The notes under the pieces are model-generated. The model worked only from the letters and a program-made list of their open reading frames with translations, ran no database searches and had not been told where the DNA came from. A stretch of 64,000 nucleotides of DNA from Raffaelea ambrosiae (taxonomy: Eukaryota; Ascomycota; Sordariomycetes; Ophiostomatales; Ophiostomataceae). Position numbers and translations under genes: made by a program. The stretch covers positions 2,764,226 to 2,828,225 of the forward strand of contig PCDI01000004.1 of NCBI GenBank assembly GCA_002778195.1, in the 5' to 3' direction. This document shows positions 1 through 9,710 of this stretch, in pieces (the stretch's first letter is position 1; each line of letters starts with the position of its first letter).

Positions 1-679
1 GGGGCTGTGTTAGTCTTTCGCCTCCCCAGACTCATTCGGGGAGGGAGTCAAGAATGTCTCACATGAAATTCGGCATGCCATCTGTCAAGACCATGATGGC
101 CGGCACTCGCCCAGTGTGGGTCTCGCCCTGGAAGAGCTCGATGCCCTTGAGCATGCCCTGCCACAGATTTGTGGCGCTCAAGGGTTCCATCGAGGCAATG
201 TTGTTCTCGGTTGTCTTCTTGTTCTCCTCCGTCATGGGGATGAGCTCTTGTAGCACATGGACGGCCGTCTCAAACGTGACAATGGCCAGGCGGTCATCCC
301 CGCCCAGTGTCTCCAGGATGGTGCGCGCGGCGTGCTTGACCAGGTCGAGGACGCAGAGCCCGTTATGCTCGGTCTCGCCCGGCACTGGCGCATCCTGGCC
401 CATGCTGCCCGAGACATCGATGACGAGCACGATGTCGCAGGGAACATGGCCGCCTCCTTTGCCCTTGAGGGTACCGGGAGCCGGCTCCTTGGGCGGGGTC
501 ACCTTGGCAATGACACCATCCTCGGCGGGTATCCGGTGGACGGTGACTGAGGCATGATCTGGGTTCTTGGGACGGAGCGGCAACTCCTGGACCAAGTGGG
601 ACTGTGCAGGTGTCAGTACAGGAAACGATCTGGCAGGAGGGGTGCCGGGGGGGGGGGGGGGGGTCAGTTGCCGTACCAT
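1..679 (-). CDS. von Willebrand factor A (VWA) domain protein, 5' part only; probable fungal VWA-Hint family
   Basis: The 3' part lies outside the left edge. The first coding exon runs 679 to 63. An intron is seen at 62-5 (GTGAGA donor, ACTAAC branch, CACAG acceptor), after which coding continues off the window. Residues 1-80 are Pro-rich and non-conserved at first, then resemble the conserved lead-in of the fungal VWA-Hint family (HVPCDIVLVIDVSGSMG). The metal-ion-dependent adhesion site is complete in the visible part: DVSGS at residues 88-92, a Thr in SATNLW, and LTDG near the exon end. In this family a VWA domain is followed by a vwaint segment and a self-splicing-type Hint domain; those are not visible here, so the Hint part is inference. 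Start choice is uncertain because the Pro-rich N-terminus crosses a 17-base G run (647-663). Confidence 0.8.
647..663. repeat. 17-base G homopolymer inside the start of the VWA gene
   Basis: An uninterrupted run of 17 G (C on the coding strand) encodes the Pro stretch at residues 7-11 of the VWA protein. It is a likely site of sequencing or replication slippage, and one base more or less would move the chosen start codon out of frame. Confidence 0.9.
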
Positions 680-1779
680 TGCTTGTGCTTGTGTGTTTCT
701 GCGGGTTTGTTGTGTATAAGTCGACCTGGTCAGCGGGTAAGAAAGAAGATGCCTTTACGATGTGCGCGGGGGAGCAAGTAATATATCCGGCAAGACAAAA
801 ACACAAAAGATATTGAGAGGTTGAAAAGAAAGGGTATTGGATGAGGGGCTGGATAAAGAAGGTAGTGCCACAGGACGACAGGAATCGGCCGGCAATGGCA
901 TTTAATATGTGCTCTGTCGAACAAGACAAACAGGGGCCCGAGAGGAGAAGCTGGCCAGGCACGGATCCGAGTGTCAATGGTGGCCATCTTTGTTTCGAGG
1001 CGCCTTTGGCCAAATTGTCGCCTAAAAAACGCATTATAACCACCCCCTGCTTCCCTTGTACGCCTTTGATCGTCTTGGCTCATCTGCGACCGCATGCCCG
1101 GCCTCCAGGTTGTATGGTCAGAACGCCTCACAGAAAGCCTCAAGAGGATCCACACCAATCAGATTGCGGAGGGGTAAAATACCAAATGCGGCCTAGCGGG
1201 GGCGGCTCAGCTGGACCGACTGCTTTGACAACCTAAACAGCCAGCCAATCCCAAGGACCCTCTCTTACGACGCGTTGCCGCCACCAAAAGGCGATTGCAT
1301 CCTCGTTTCAACTCCATTTCGCCTGCTATTCATGGATCGTTTAGGCGGTTTTTGGCCTCGATCCTTCCTCTCGGATTGAGCCCATAGGGATCACGCTAGA
1401 TGGATTTGTTTTCATCCCGGCAACGAAACCAAGGATTCTCCAAAGGTTGCAGTGCGATACGATTTCGATCCGCCAGTGGCTGGCCAATTTGCCTACAACT
1501 GTGCTACAAAGTGCCGGTCTGCCCCGGCAGGGCAACTGTGCGACGGGCCAACTTTCGGTAGTTAGAGAGAACCGACACACGATGGCAAGGCTGCATCCGT
1601 TGCCCCGTGTTGAGGGGGTCCTGACTTATTTTTGGATGGAAGCACCAAACTGACTGACTGCCAGGCCAGCGAAAACGCCTTGTTGGATGCTGGGCGCCTG
1701 TCTCTCTGAAAGTGCGGGGGTCCCCAATACGGCTGGCACGAGTAGTAACTGTGGTGTGGTCCAGTACCAGGCCTACCAT
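680..1779. other. Intergenic, upstream of the VWA gene
   Basis: No ORF with recognisable protein features on either strand. The segment would contain the promoter and 5' leader of the VWA gene. At 1734-1744 the string tggcacgagta mirrors the left end of the MITE that starts at 1782, so a further transposon fragment may lie here. Confidence 0.5.
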
Positions 1780-1781
1780 TA

Positions 1782-1940
1782 CTCGTGCCAGGGCCCCACT
1801 TGTTTTTCGGGTCAAAAGGGGCTCAAAAGTGAAGGGGCTCAAAAGTGAAGGGGCTCAAAAGTGAAGGGGCTCAAAATGTGAGCCGCCCCTTCAGGGCGGC
1901 GATCTTTTGACCCGAAAAACAAGTGGGGCCCTGGCACGAG
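1782..1940. mobile_element. 159-bp MITE with perfect 37-bp terminal inverted repeats and TA target duplication
   Basis: Bases 1782-1818 and 1904-1940 are perfect inverted copies of each other (37 bp, beginning CTCGTGCCAGGGCCCC). Each end is flanked by TA (1780-1781 and 1941-1942), the target duplication typical of Tc1/mariner/pogo (Fot1-type) transposons. There is no coding capacity, so this is a non-autonomous element. The interior holds 3.7 copies of a 16-bp tandem repeat and a small GC-rich hairpin (about 1882-1900). Superfamily assignment rests on the TA duplication and is inference; the repeat structure is read directly. Confidence 0.8.
1818..1876. repeat. 16-bp tandem repeat inside the MITE
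   Basis: Unit ggggctcaaaagtgaa at 1818-1833, 1834-1849 and 1850-1865, then an 11-base partial copy to 1876. The full copies are identical, suggesting recent expansion or gene conversion. Confidence 0.9.
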
Positions 1941-2026
1941 TACTAGGTTCGGTGTACTCGTGGGGCTGTCACGAACGGCTGGCAAAAATCCGGCGCCTTT
2001 CTTCACATTGCCTCGAAATTCATCAG

Positions 2027-2066
2027 CCACCAGACCAGCCACCAGACCAGCCACCAGACCAGCCAC
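2027..2066. repeat. 12-bp minisatellite, 3.3 copies
   Basis: Unit ccaccagaccag repeated exactly at 2027-2038, 2039-2050 and 2051-2062, followed by ccac. It is open in one frame as Pro-Pro-Asp-Gln, but no supported gene covers it. Confidence 0.9.
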
Positions 2067-2491
2067 TTTTTCAACCAAAGGCAGCGTCAGCCTTATCTCA
2101 TCCCGCACGTGCAGTTGTGTGGTCCCAGTCTGTCCTAGAATCATTGTTCTCCACCCATAAGCTTATTCTCTTATTCCACACGTCACGATGTGGCTCGGTG
2201 CAAACGCCTCTCAAAACTGCCGCATCCCACCCAATCGATCAAATTGACCAGGCGACCGAAAGGCCAAGCGACTAAACGACCCGAACGACCCAAATGACGA
2301 GGCCGCCTTCCTTTCCGCCACCGGTGGCCAGGACGGGGCCTGTTTTGCCAAGTGAGGACTCCAAAATCGAGGCGGTGTTCTTATGCCTTGGTCACGTGGG
2401 CGGATTTGCCATCACCTCGGCGCCTTTGTTACAAGCGCACGTGATCGAAATTTTGGGATTCTACATAGTATCACGGACGGCCAAAGTAAGG

Positions 2492-2968
2492 GGGTACTGC
2501 TGCATGCACGCCGCGTACAAATAAGCAAATGTACGCCCCTCCTTAGATGGCGTCACGTGCACGCACCCGTAACGCAAGACCACTAAATTTTAGTGACAAT
2601 CGAGTCTTATTAGTGAGAACAGAGTTTTATTTTTCATTTATACGCGTAGTACGTGTCGCCAAGTTATACCTTTTTATCTCAACATATATTAAAAGCACGA
2701 AAAGCATCGTAAAAGCTAGGGAGTGTTTTAGAGAAGCTAAATGGTGCTTTAGAGAAGTATGAGAAAGTTAGAGAAAGCTCTTAAGCATTAGATATAGGTA
2801 ATTGATGTTTGTGAGGCATTATTTACGATCGATAGAGTATTAGAGTGGATAGGTCACGTGGTTTTTATTTTTAAGGTGTTTAAGGTAAGACGAATGCGCG
2901 CACGTGACGCCATCTAAGGGGGGGCGTACATTTGCTTATTTGTACGCGGCGTGCATGCAGCAGTACCC
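2492..2968. mobile_element. 477-bp MITE with 74-bp terminal inverted repeats and 9-bp target duplication (Mutator-like)
   Basis: The left end 2492-2565 and right end 2895-2968 are inverted copies over 74 bp with two mismatches. Directly outside the ends, aaagtaagg occurs at 2483-2491 and again at 2969-2977, a perfect 9-bp target-site duplication. Long inverted repeats and a 9-bp duplication are typical of Mutator-like (MULE) elements in fungi and plants. The interior (about 2570-2890) is AT-rich with repeated agagaag/ttagagaa strings and no transposase, so mobilisation would need an autonomous copy elsewhere. The intact duplication suggests a fairly recent insertion. Confidence 0.85.
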
Positions 2969-2977
2969 AAAGTAAGG

Positions 2978-4249
2978 CCCCAGATACGGGTAGGTACCCG
3001 ATCAGGCGAGTACTGTATGTCAGGCATAGTTCCCCTCGGGTTGGGCTGCACTTTTTTTTTTCTTGTTTTTTTTTTGTTTTTTTGTTTTTTTGTTTTTTGG
3101 TGAAAGAACTGCCGGAGCACCCCGACGGCGAATAAGCTTATTGAAATCATACCTTGTGTCGTGGCATACCCCTGTCGGTTTGCATGCAAAGTACCACTGC
3201 ATGGTGCTAAAAGATTACATAGCAACGAAATACGAGCACGATAAAAGAGGCATTTGATCTCTGAAAAGAGAGGTGTTTTTTTTTTTGTTGTGCCCATCCA
3301 CTGAAGCATACAAAGAGAATTTTCGAGACAGTTCAAAAAATAAAGAGAGAAATTAAAGACAAGGACTGCACATCGCCCAAGGAAACGATACATCGAAGAA
3401 AGAGAAAGAAATTTACATACACGTGTATAATAAAATCACAAGAATCCAAGTGCCTTGTTATGGGTCAAATAAACGCATATATGACCCTCAAGACAGCAAG
3501 TTTCTAGGCAGGGGTGTTTGTCCGCGATCCCGGCACATTGGAACTCCCTAGTGCAAACTCTATCCCAGAGTCTTGAACCGCATGGCTGCACTAGAACTTT
3601 GGTTAGTTCGTTGATATCATCCAACCTATTGAGGATGAATTGCAATGGTAGATCACCAGTCTCGTGCTGACTCTCATGTGCTACATTCAACCACCGGTCT
3701 CGGCGTAAAAGTTAGTCTCATGGAGGTCTAGATGCCAGTCCAGACTGTCAGGTTGCATCTGATGAACCGAGGTACGATGATACTATCATGTATGGACAGA
3801 CGAGTATGGTATAGACGATACGGTGTGCCCGTTACGTAGAGGAGAATATGTAAAAGGATAGATGCTATCTCTTCATTCTTCGGGTTACAAAACTGGTTGC
3901 ACATTGAGACATTTTTCTTGCCATCAAGACTATTAGATGTGTTTCTCCAGTCTGCTCGCTGGCGTTCCCATTGTGTCCTCTGCCCTTGGTAGTCTGTCCC
4001 ATAAAACTCTCAGTACCAGCAGCAGCAATGCACCCAGTGTACCGGTGCTGAAGAGGTCCATTGTGGAAGTACAGAGGTCCGTCGGAGACAATCTTGCCGT
4101 TCTATACAAGAAAGCCTAGCATACTAACAATCAACTATCCGCGACACTTGATAACCTGATGAGCAAAGTCGAAGCCAGAATTCGGAGGCCGGTCACAAAA
4201 CATTGACTCCCGTCAAGCGACGCAGAAAGTGCAGAAAGCATGGCCGGAA
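2978..4249. other. Intergenic, T-rich tract and unassigned sequence
   Basis: Contains a long T-rich tract at about 3050-3100 (T runs broken by single G or C) and AT-rich sequence after it. A 60-residue open frame at 3937-4119 precedes the protease pseudogene on the same strand and could be a remnant of its 5' part, but I see no conserved motif in it. Confidence 0.4.
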
Positions 4250-5020
4250 AATACACATTATGGGTGTCGACGAGGTCCATGCTTCATCACAACAAGCATT
4301 GGGCGAACAGCTGGTTTCTCGGACAGTGCCTGGGCCGAAGTATGCTCCCGGGTGGTCGACAAGGGTGTCGTGGTAACGATTGCTGCCGGCAACAACGACG
4401 AGCCGGGTCCGTTTTACGGCAGCGCTGGTGCCGACGGTGCCAGCGTGCTGGCCATCGCCTCTGTCGATACCGGTGGCGAGCCACAGTCCCCTCAACATCC
4501 ATCTTTCACGCAGAGCAACGTGACCGACACCAACACCCTCCCCTACGTACAGTCCAAAGACGAGCTACAAGACCGGCATTGCCACGTGGGAGCTTCAGAG
4601 AAAGTCGTACATGGACATGATCGACGAGCAGAGGAGGCAAGGCTATTTCCGCGGCGGCGACCGGCGCCGAGATGACGGCCGGCTTCCAAGGACGAGTCGT
4701 GGAAGATACGTCGTGGCGTGTCCTGTTCTGGCTGTGCAAATGGAGGCATCTCGAGCTACTACACCAGCTGGTGGCAGTACTTAATACGAGCTCGATGTCA
4801 AGCCCAGCGCGGCCGTGTCCGGCATGGATATTTGGAGCACGCTGGCGAACAACACCTGGGGGCACCAACATGGGCACGTCCATGGCCACACCCTACATGG
4901 CCGGCGTGGTCGCCCTCTCTACATTGGCCTGCACGGCGTCGGCTGGGGGCACGGCTGGCGTTTGGCAACCCCGGACCACGCGGACAGCGGGAAGATTTGG
5001 AACACATCGACTATCCAGGG
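4250..5020 (+). pseudogene. Decayed subtilisin-like (S8) serine protease
   Basis: Conserved subtilase blocks are present in order but in different frames. A block at about 4290-4480 encodes AGFSDSAWAEV and GVVVTIAAGNN, which includes the oxyanion Asn region, then the vpr-like GSAGADGASVLAIASVD. A later block near 4815-4860 (SGMDIWSTLANNTWG) and the catalytic Ser motif GTSMATPYMAG at about 4873-4905 lie in other frames. The Asp and His catalytic blocks that should precede are not found, so the 5' half is lost or unrecognisable. Base composition remains GC-rich, so decay looks driven by indels rather than C-to-T (RIP-type) mutation. An active enzyme of this family would be a secreted endopeptidase; this copy cannot encode one. 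Confidence 0.8.
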
Positions 5021-6479
5021 CGTTGCCATACACTGTGCAGTTAGATCGCGTGGCCTTTATTAGCAAGAAAAAATGCAGCAGTGAAAATAAGAACAGTTTG
5101 GTTATCCAGTTACGAAATGAGAGATGTTGGGAGTTAACAGCCTCAAAGACAGAGGATTCTGTGCCTGAAACTGGGCCGCAATGCTTTGGTTGCAATTTGT
5201 TCTAACGGCCGTCATACTGGACGCATAGCCTCGTTTTTGCATTGTTACTTTCTGAGTAATATTTTCCATGTGATAGGGATGACGTATGGCTCTGAAGCAC
5301 TGGGGCCGGCGCTGCGTCGGAAAACATGAGCAGCGTCGTGTGGTGGACGTCATTGGTGCATCAGAGCCAGGCGCTAAGAGCATAAAAGAAGGTGAAAGAG
5401 CCCGGCCACGTCTAAAACGCGGGGAACTTGGCTGCGCCAGCCACGGGCAGAGGCGCTTGGCTGACTTTAGCTGTCGATCTGGGCGTGCTCTTAGTTTCTC
5501 TTCTTTTGTCTTTTTCGTCTGTCATTTGACTTTGGTCGCCTTTTACGCCAAGTCGTCCACACTTGATGGCATCCCTTTACCCCGGCTTTCGAGTGCCGTC
5601 CTCTATTCGTTTCAGGCGATGTTCTTTCCTGTTGTTTGGGGGGTTCTCCAACACAATCTTTTGTTATCTCTTTTTTCCTTCTTATTTCCTCTTCTGCAGC
5701 TCCCACTTGCCTCCTTTGGGCATCCCGCAGTGATGGCCCGGTGTAGGAAGATTTCCCCCACGCTACGTATGCCGTCTGCAGGAGCACCGCTGGACTGCAA
5801 CGCTGCTGTGACCATTTTTGGCTCACTTGGTCGTTGGGGAGGCTGTGTGGCAGCGCGCGCGTGTGTGCATTTGCTTATGGCTCCCGCCGAGTGCCGGGGT
5901 TTTTCTTTTGTCTTGTCGTAGAGTCAATCCACCCATCCCTCCTTCACACAAAGGGCAACCGCGGGGGGGTGGTGGCTTCCTTCCTAGTGCCAGACCCCGT
6001 GAGGGGAAACGATCTTCTGTTACAAAATAGAATCCGATAAAACAATCCGATCTGACCAGAAAACGTGGCTGCCTATTTGCTGCCGCCGTGCTGAGGCTGC
6101 CAAGAAGGCTTTGCCAGCCTGTTTCTGTTATGTTTTCTGGTGACTCTTCAGATGACTCGCGGGTGGCTCTGTATGGCAAGCGCCGGGTTGCCACCCAGCA
6201 CCGTGTTACGTGCGAGTATTTTCCCTTGCCTGTAATGGACTTTCCTACTGTCCTACTCGTACTTTCCTGTCCGCCTTCCTTACAAAAATATGTTTCCCCC
6301 CTCCTGGCCTCAAATTAGGGTTTCTTTCTTTTCCTCTTCTTTTTTTTTTTTTCTTTCTTCTTCTCGTCCTCCTTTCACTGATTATTCTTGCTCTCTTCTT
6401 CCCTTTCTCTATCACATTCTATCACCCAAGAATCTCAAAAAGTACACACATCCAACAAGATACACCCACAACTGCTCAA
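5021..6479. other. Intergenic and leader of the zinc-ribbon gene
   Basis: No supported gene. The 3' end is strongly CT-rich (about 6310-6420), as expected for a fungal promoter or 5' leader, followed by an A/C-rich stretch directly before the ATG at 6480. Confidence 0.5.
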
Positions 6480-6734
6480 ATGGCCGGCCAGCTGCCCAAG
6501 ACCAACTTCGGCACGAAGACGCCATACGCAGGTCCGCCAACCCTGCCGGCTGCGACGCCTGGCTTCCACTCGGAGATGGCTGCCCTCGCCGAAGAGTGCT
6601 CGTACATGAACTCCAAATCGGTGCCGCCGAGCATTAGCGCCTATCCCCTTCGCTGCCACCAATGTGCCAGCATCTTCGTCATCAACACCACCTGCACCAA
6701 CTGCAGCCACAAGCAGTGCAGCAAGTGCTTGTGA
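6480..6734 (+). CDS. Small zinc-ribbon-like protein, 84 aa
   Basis: Single-exon ORF. The start at 6480 was preferred to the upstream in-frame ATG because the frame above 6480 is CT/T-rich leader and the context tcaaATGG is favourable. The N-terminal 55 residues are Pro/Ala-rich and probably flexible. The C-terminus holds C59-x2-C62, C72-x2-C75, C80 and C83 (spacing C-x2-C-x9-C-x2-C-x4-C-x2-C), which could bind one or two zinc ions. The protein stops one residue after the last Cys, so it is nearly all linker plus ribbon. I do not recognise the family; partner and role are unknown. It could be a small conserved fungal protein or the first exon of a longer gene. Confidence 0.6.
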   Translation: MAGQLPKTNFGTKTPYAGPPTLPAATPGFHSEMAALAEECSYMNSKSVPPSISAYPLRCHQCASIFVINTTCTNCSHKQCSKCL

Positions 6735-8898
6735 AGAAAGCAGCCGGCTGTCCCTAGTGCAGCCTCGAAAAGCTGCCCTACGGACAAGCACACATCAGAA
6801 AACTCTCCACTCCCACGAAGTGCGACGGCAACAAATCAGCATCATTGAGCCGCATCTAAGCGAGCCGGCCTCAAGGCCTTGCAGGCCTTTGAGCAGGCCT
6901 CCTCATTTCGACTGTCTTCGAGCCATCGACACAGAATGGCTTGCAATGACTTTACATCTTTTTTATTTTCTGGAATGACAGACTTCCTTTCCTTCATTTC
7001 TTGGGGGGGGGCGTCCGGTTCAATGATTTCTGCTTCTCTACAGTTATTTATTATTGATCGGGGTTTGGAAACGGTGCGCAACATGGTGTTTTTTACGGGG
7101 ATGTGGCTGAGTATGCCGATGGGGGCGGCTCCATTTTACTACTACGGCGGAAGAGTGGCTGGAGAACAGGAATACCCGACAAATATGGATTGATACCTCT
7201 TGTATTGTTAACTGCCCATAAACATTACTTTTTATTTTTATTTCTTCTCTGCTGGGATTACCGTGAAGTTCTCTGTTTCCAAAGTTTCATATACAAAAAA
7301 AAAAAAATAAACATAAATAAATATAAAATAAAATCACCAATATTGTTATGGGGGCGAACATTATTGAACAGATGGCACAGGTGAGCAAGGAACACAATTT
7401 CGTGGCAACGACTTTTTCGACATGCTACACACATGTTTTGATCTGTCTTGCAGCGCCCTGTTGCATTGTGTGCTTGGCATCGGCTCCAATACTTGCAGCT
7501 TTGCAGCTAAGCTTTTTCCTGGTTGGTGAACAACACCTCGGCATCAACAAGTTTGTGTTGGATCCAAGTTGAAGTAGCATTCTACACAGTACCAACCTAT
7601 CAAGTTGGACCATCCAGTGACGTATTGTGATATTGTTCCTTGATCAGCCAATTGGTCAATGTGATCCTTTGGTGAACAGAAAACTCTCTACTTTGGGATC
7701 CAAAACAAGAAGAGAGGAACAAAGCAAAAAAGAAACAAAACAAAGGAGGAATTTATGTTTCATCTTTATTCACTCTATGCTTCCTCCCCATCTCTTGCTG
7801 CAAGTTTATCATTCTGTGACGATGACAAGAATGTCATTTGGGACTAAAAGGAATGGGAGAGTCGACATTATTCTGCAAAAATGAAATTAATAAAAATAAC
7901 CGGGCGCATAATGAAAACAAAAATCTTTAAATAAACTCGAAATAAACAGGGAAGAAGAGAGAAACAAACAGCAACTTGGCAGATAAATGTTTTGGCTTTC
8001 CCGTACTGCAATTGTATTCGACTCTCTTATGAAGGCTTTCCCGCTTCTTCGCCGTCCCGACAGGTACTTTACAAATGATAGGTCTCCATTCCCATCACTT
8101 TGGACAGAGTATCCAGTTAGACATTATCATTTATGACTACGGCTGTTACCATGGAGGCGCACTGGCAGCCTTCAGAACAAAGCATCACCAAAGCTCTAAA
8201 TCATTCCTCGCCAGGAAAAGAATCAAAATAGCAAGACGAATCCCTTTAAAAAGATCGAGCTGGTCCACGAACCAAGCAGAGAAACCATCGACACGAATGT
8301 TAAATAATCCGTACACCTCTGGTGGATGATTTTCGATGTATCTGATCAATATGCAATGCGATGGGCACAGACGTGGGCCTCGCATTCGCATTCTGACTGC
8401 CGTTGTCCCGCAGAGTCCGATCGACGCCCAAACGCCGACTCTGCGAGAACCTGACAGGCTGCGAAGTTTACCACAAGGCAATATGAGCAGAAGGCGCCAT
8501 CTTTACTAATACAACCAGACCGTTGTAAAATAATTTCTCCTTCAATCTGTGCCGTCTGGGACTGGTGTTGTCCCTTGAAGACTGCGAGACAGTTTGTTGA
8601 GATTGGAGAATAACTACGCAACTTGACGGCACAACGTTTTGTGCCTATTTGTAAGCTCCGCCAGATGGGACTCTTGAAATGCCCTCGAATGTTGTATGAG
8701 CTCAGCATCCCGTGATTGATAAGTGAGTCGTGATTGCTTCAGGTTTGGAGACATTCTGGAAAGAGAGCATCTACCAATTCCCATCACTCGTGGGAATGTC
8801 AAGACACAGCATTTATAAGAAGACGAGACGTTGAAAAACTTCAAGAGTTGAAACGCAGAGCAGTCAACACAAGCAACAAGAACTTTGTTTTTCCAAAC
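6735..8898. other. Intergenic, no gene seen
   Basis: Mixed AT-rich sequence with short A and T runs (for example about 7297-7310). ORFs on both strands are short and lack recognisable motifs. It separates the zinc-ribbon gene from the NmrA-like pseudogene. Confidence 0.5.
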
Positions 8899-9710
8899 GT
8901 AGCCAAGATTCTAGCCGTGTTTAGGGCCACGGGCCAGCAGCAGGGCGGCTCGCTCGTCGGCTACGTCCTGGACGACCCCCAGCTGTCGGCGCGAGCACAC
9001 CATCCGGGCCCTGGCACGCAATCTGCAGTCGCCTGCTGCCCACAAGCGCGCGGACCGTCGTCACGTTGAAGTGGTCCGGACCGGCATCGACGACCGCGCC
9101 TCCCTCGAGGCCGCCCTGAACGGTGGTGTCCACACCGTCCTCGCCATGACCACACCCGTCGCGGCTGCCGACAAGCAACTTGCCGTCGTCACCGTCGAGC
9201 CGGGTGTCTCGTTCTTCGTCTTCAGCACCCTGCCGTCGGCGAAAAATCTCTCACATGGCCAGCACACCCACTTTGCGCCCGCGGAGGGAAAGACCCTGGC
9301 GGAGGCGTACAGATTCTGCACCCTCCCGCTCAAGAGCGCCTTTTACACACCGGGCTCCTTTAGGCAAAAAACCTTGTGTGTACAGTCCCTTTTTGGAGTC
9401 CTCGAATCGGCCAGAGAGGAAGGAGACGATTGCTGGGCTCTGAGCGCGCCCACCCCGGGCCAGACGCTGCTGCCCTCATCGACGTCCTCGCCGACACGGG
9501 CAAGTTCGCCGGGGAGCCGCGTCCTGCTGGCCGCCGACGAGAACAGTAACAACAGTCTGGACAGGCACATCGGCCAGACGCTGTACGCCGCCCACAGCCT
9601 CTACGGCCTCGACGATGTTGCCGCGGCCATGTCCCGGGCCACGGGCAAGACGGATGTCTGCCGCCAGATCCCACTCGACGAATATGCCGCCGGCGTGCCC
9701 CCTCCCTGGT
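8899..9710 (+). pseudogene. Decayed NmrA-like NAD(P)-binding protein
   Basis: Begins with a Rossmann lead-in, AKILAVFRATGQQQGGSLV, in which the usual GATGxQG motif is altered (Gly to Arg, extra Gln). It continues with VVRTGIDDRASLEAALNG and VHTVLAMTTPV, then FFVFSTLPSAKNLSHG. Near 9540-9690 the C-terminal blocks GQTLYAAHSLYGLDDVAAAM and ATGKTDVCRQIPLDEYA follow. These are in family order, but frames change near 8990 and around 9470-9525, and no start-to-stop frame spans the blocks. NmrA-like proteins are NAD(P)-binding sensors or reductase-like proteins; this copy is broken. It remains GC-rich, so indels rather than RIP explain the decay. Confidence 0.75.

Noticed and set aside
5286..5921. 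211-codon frame upstream of the zinc-ribbon gene
   Set aside because: Contains CT-tract translations (Phe/Leu/Ser runs) and no recognisable domain.
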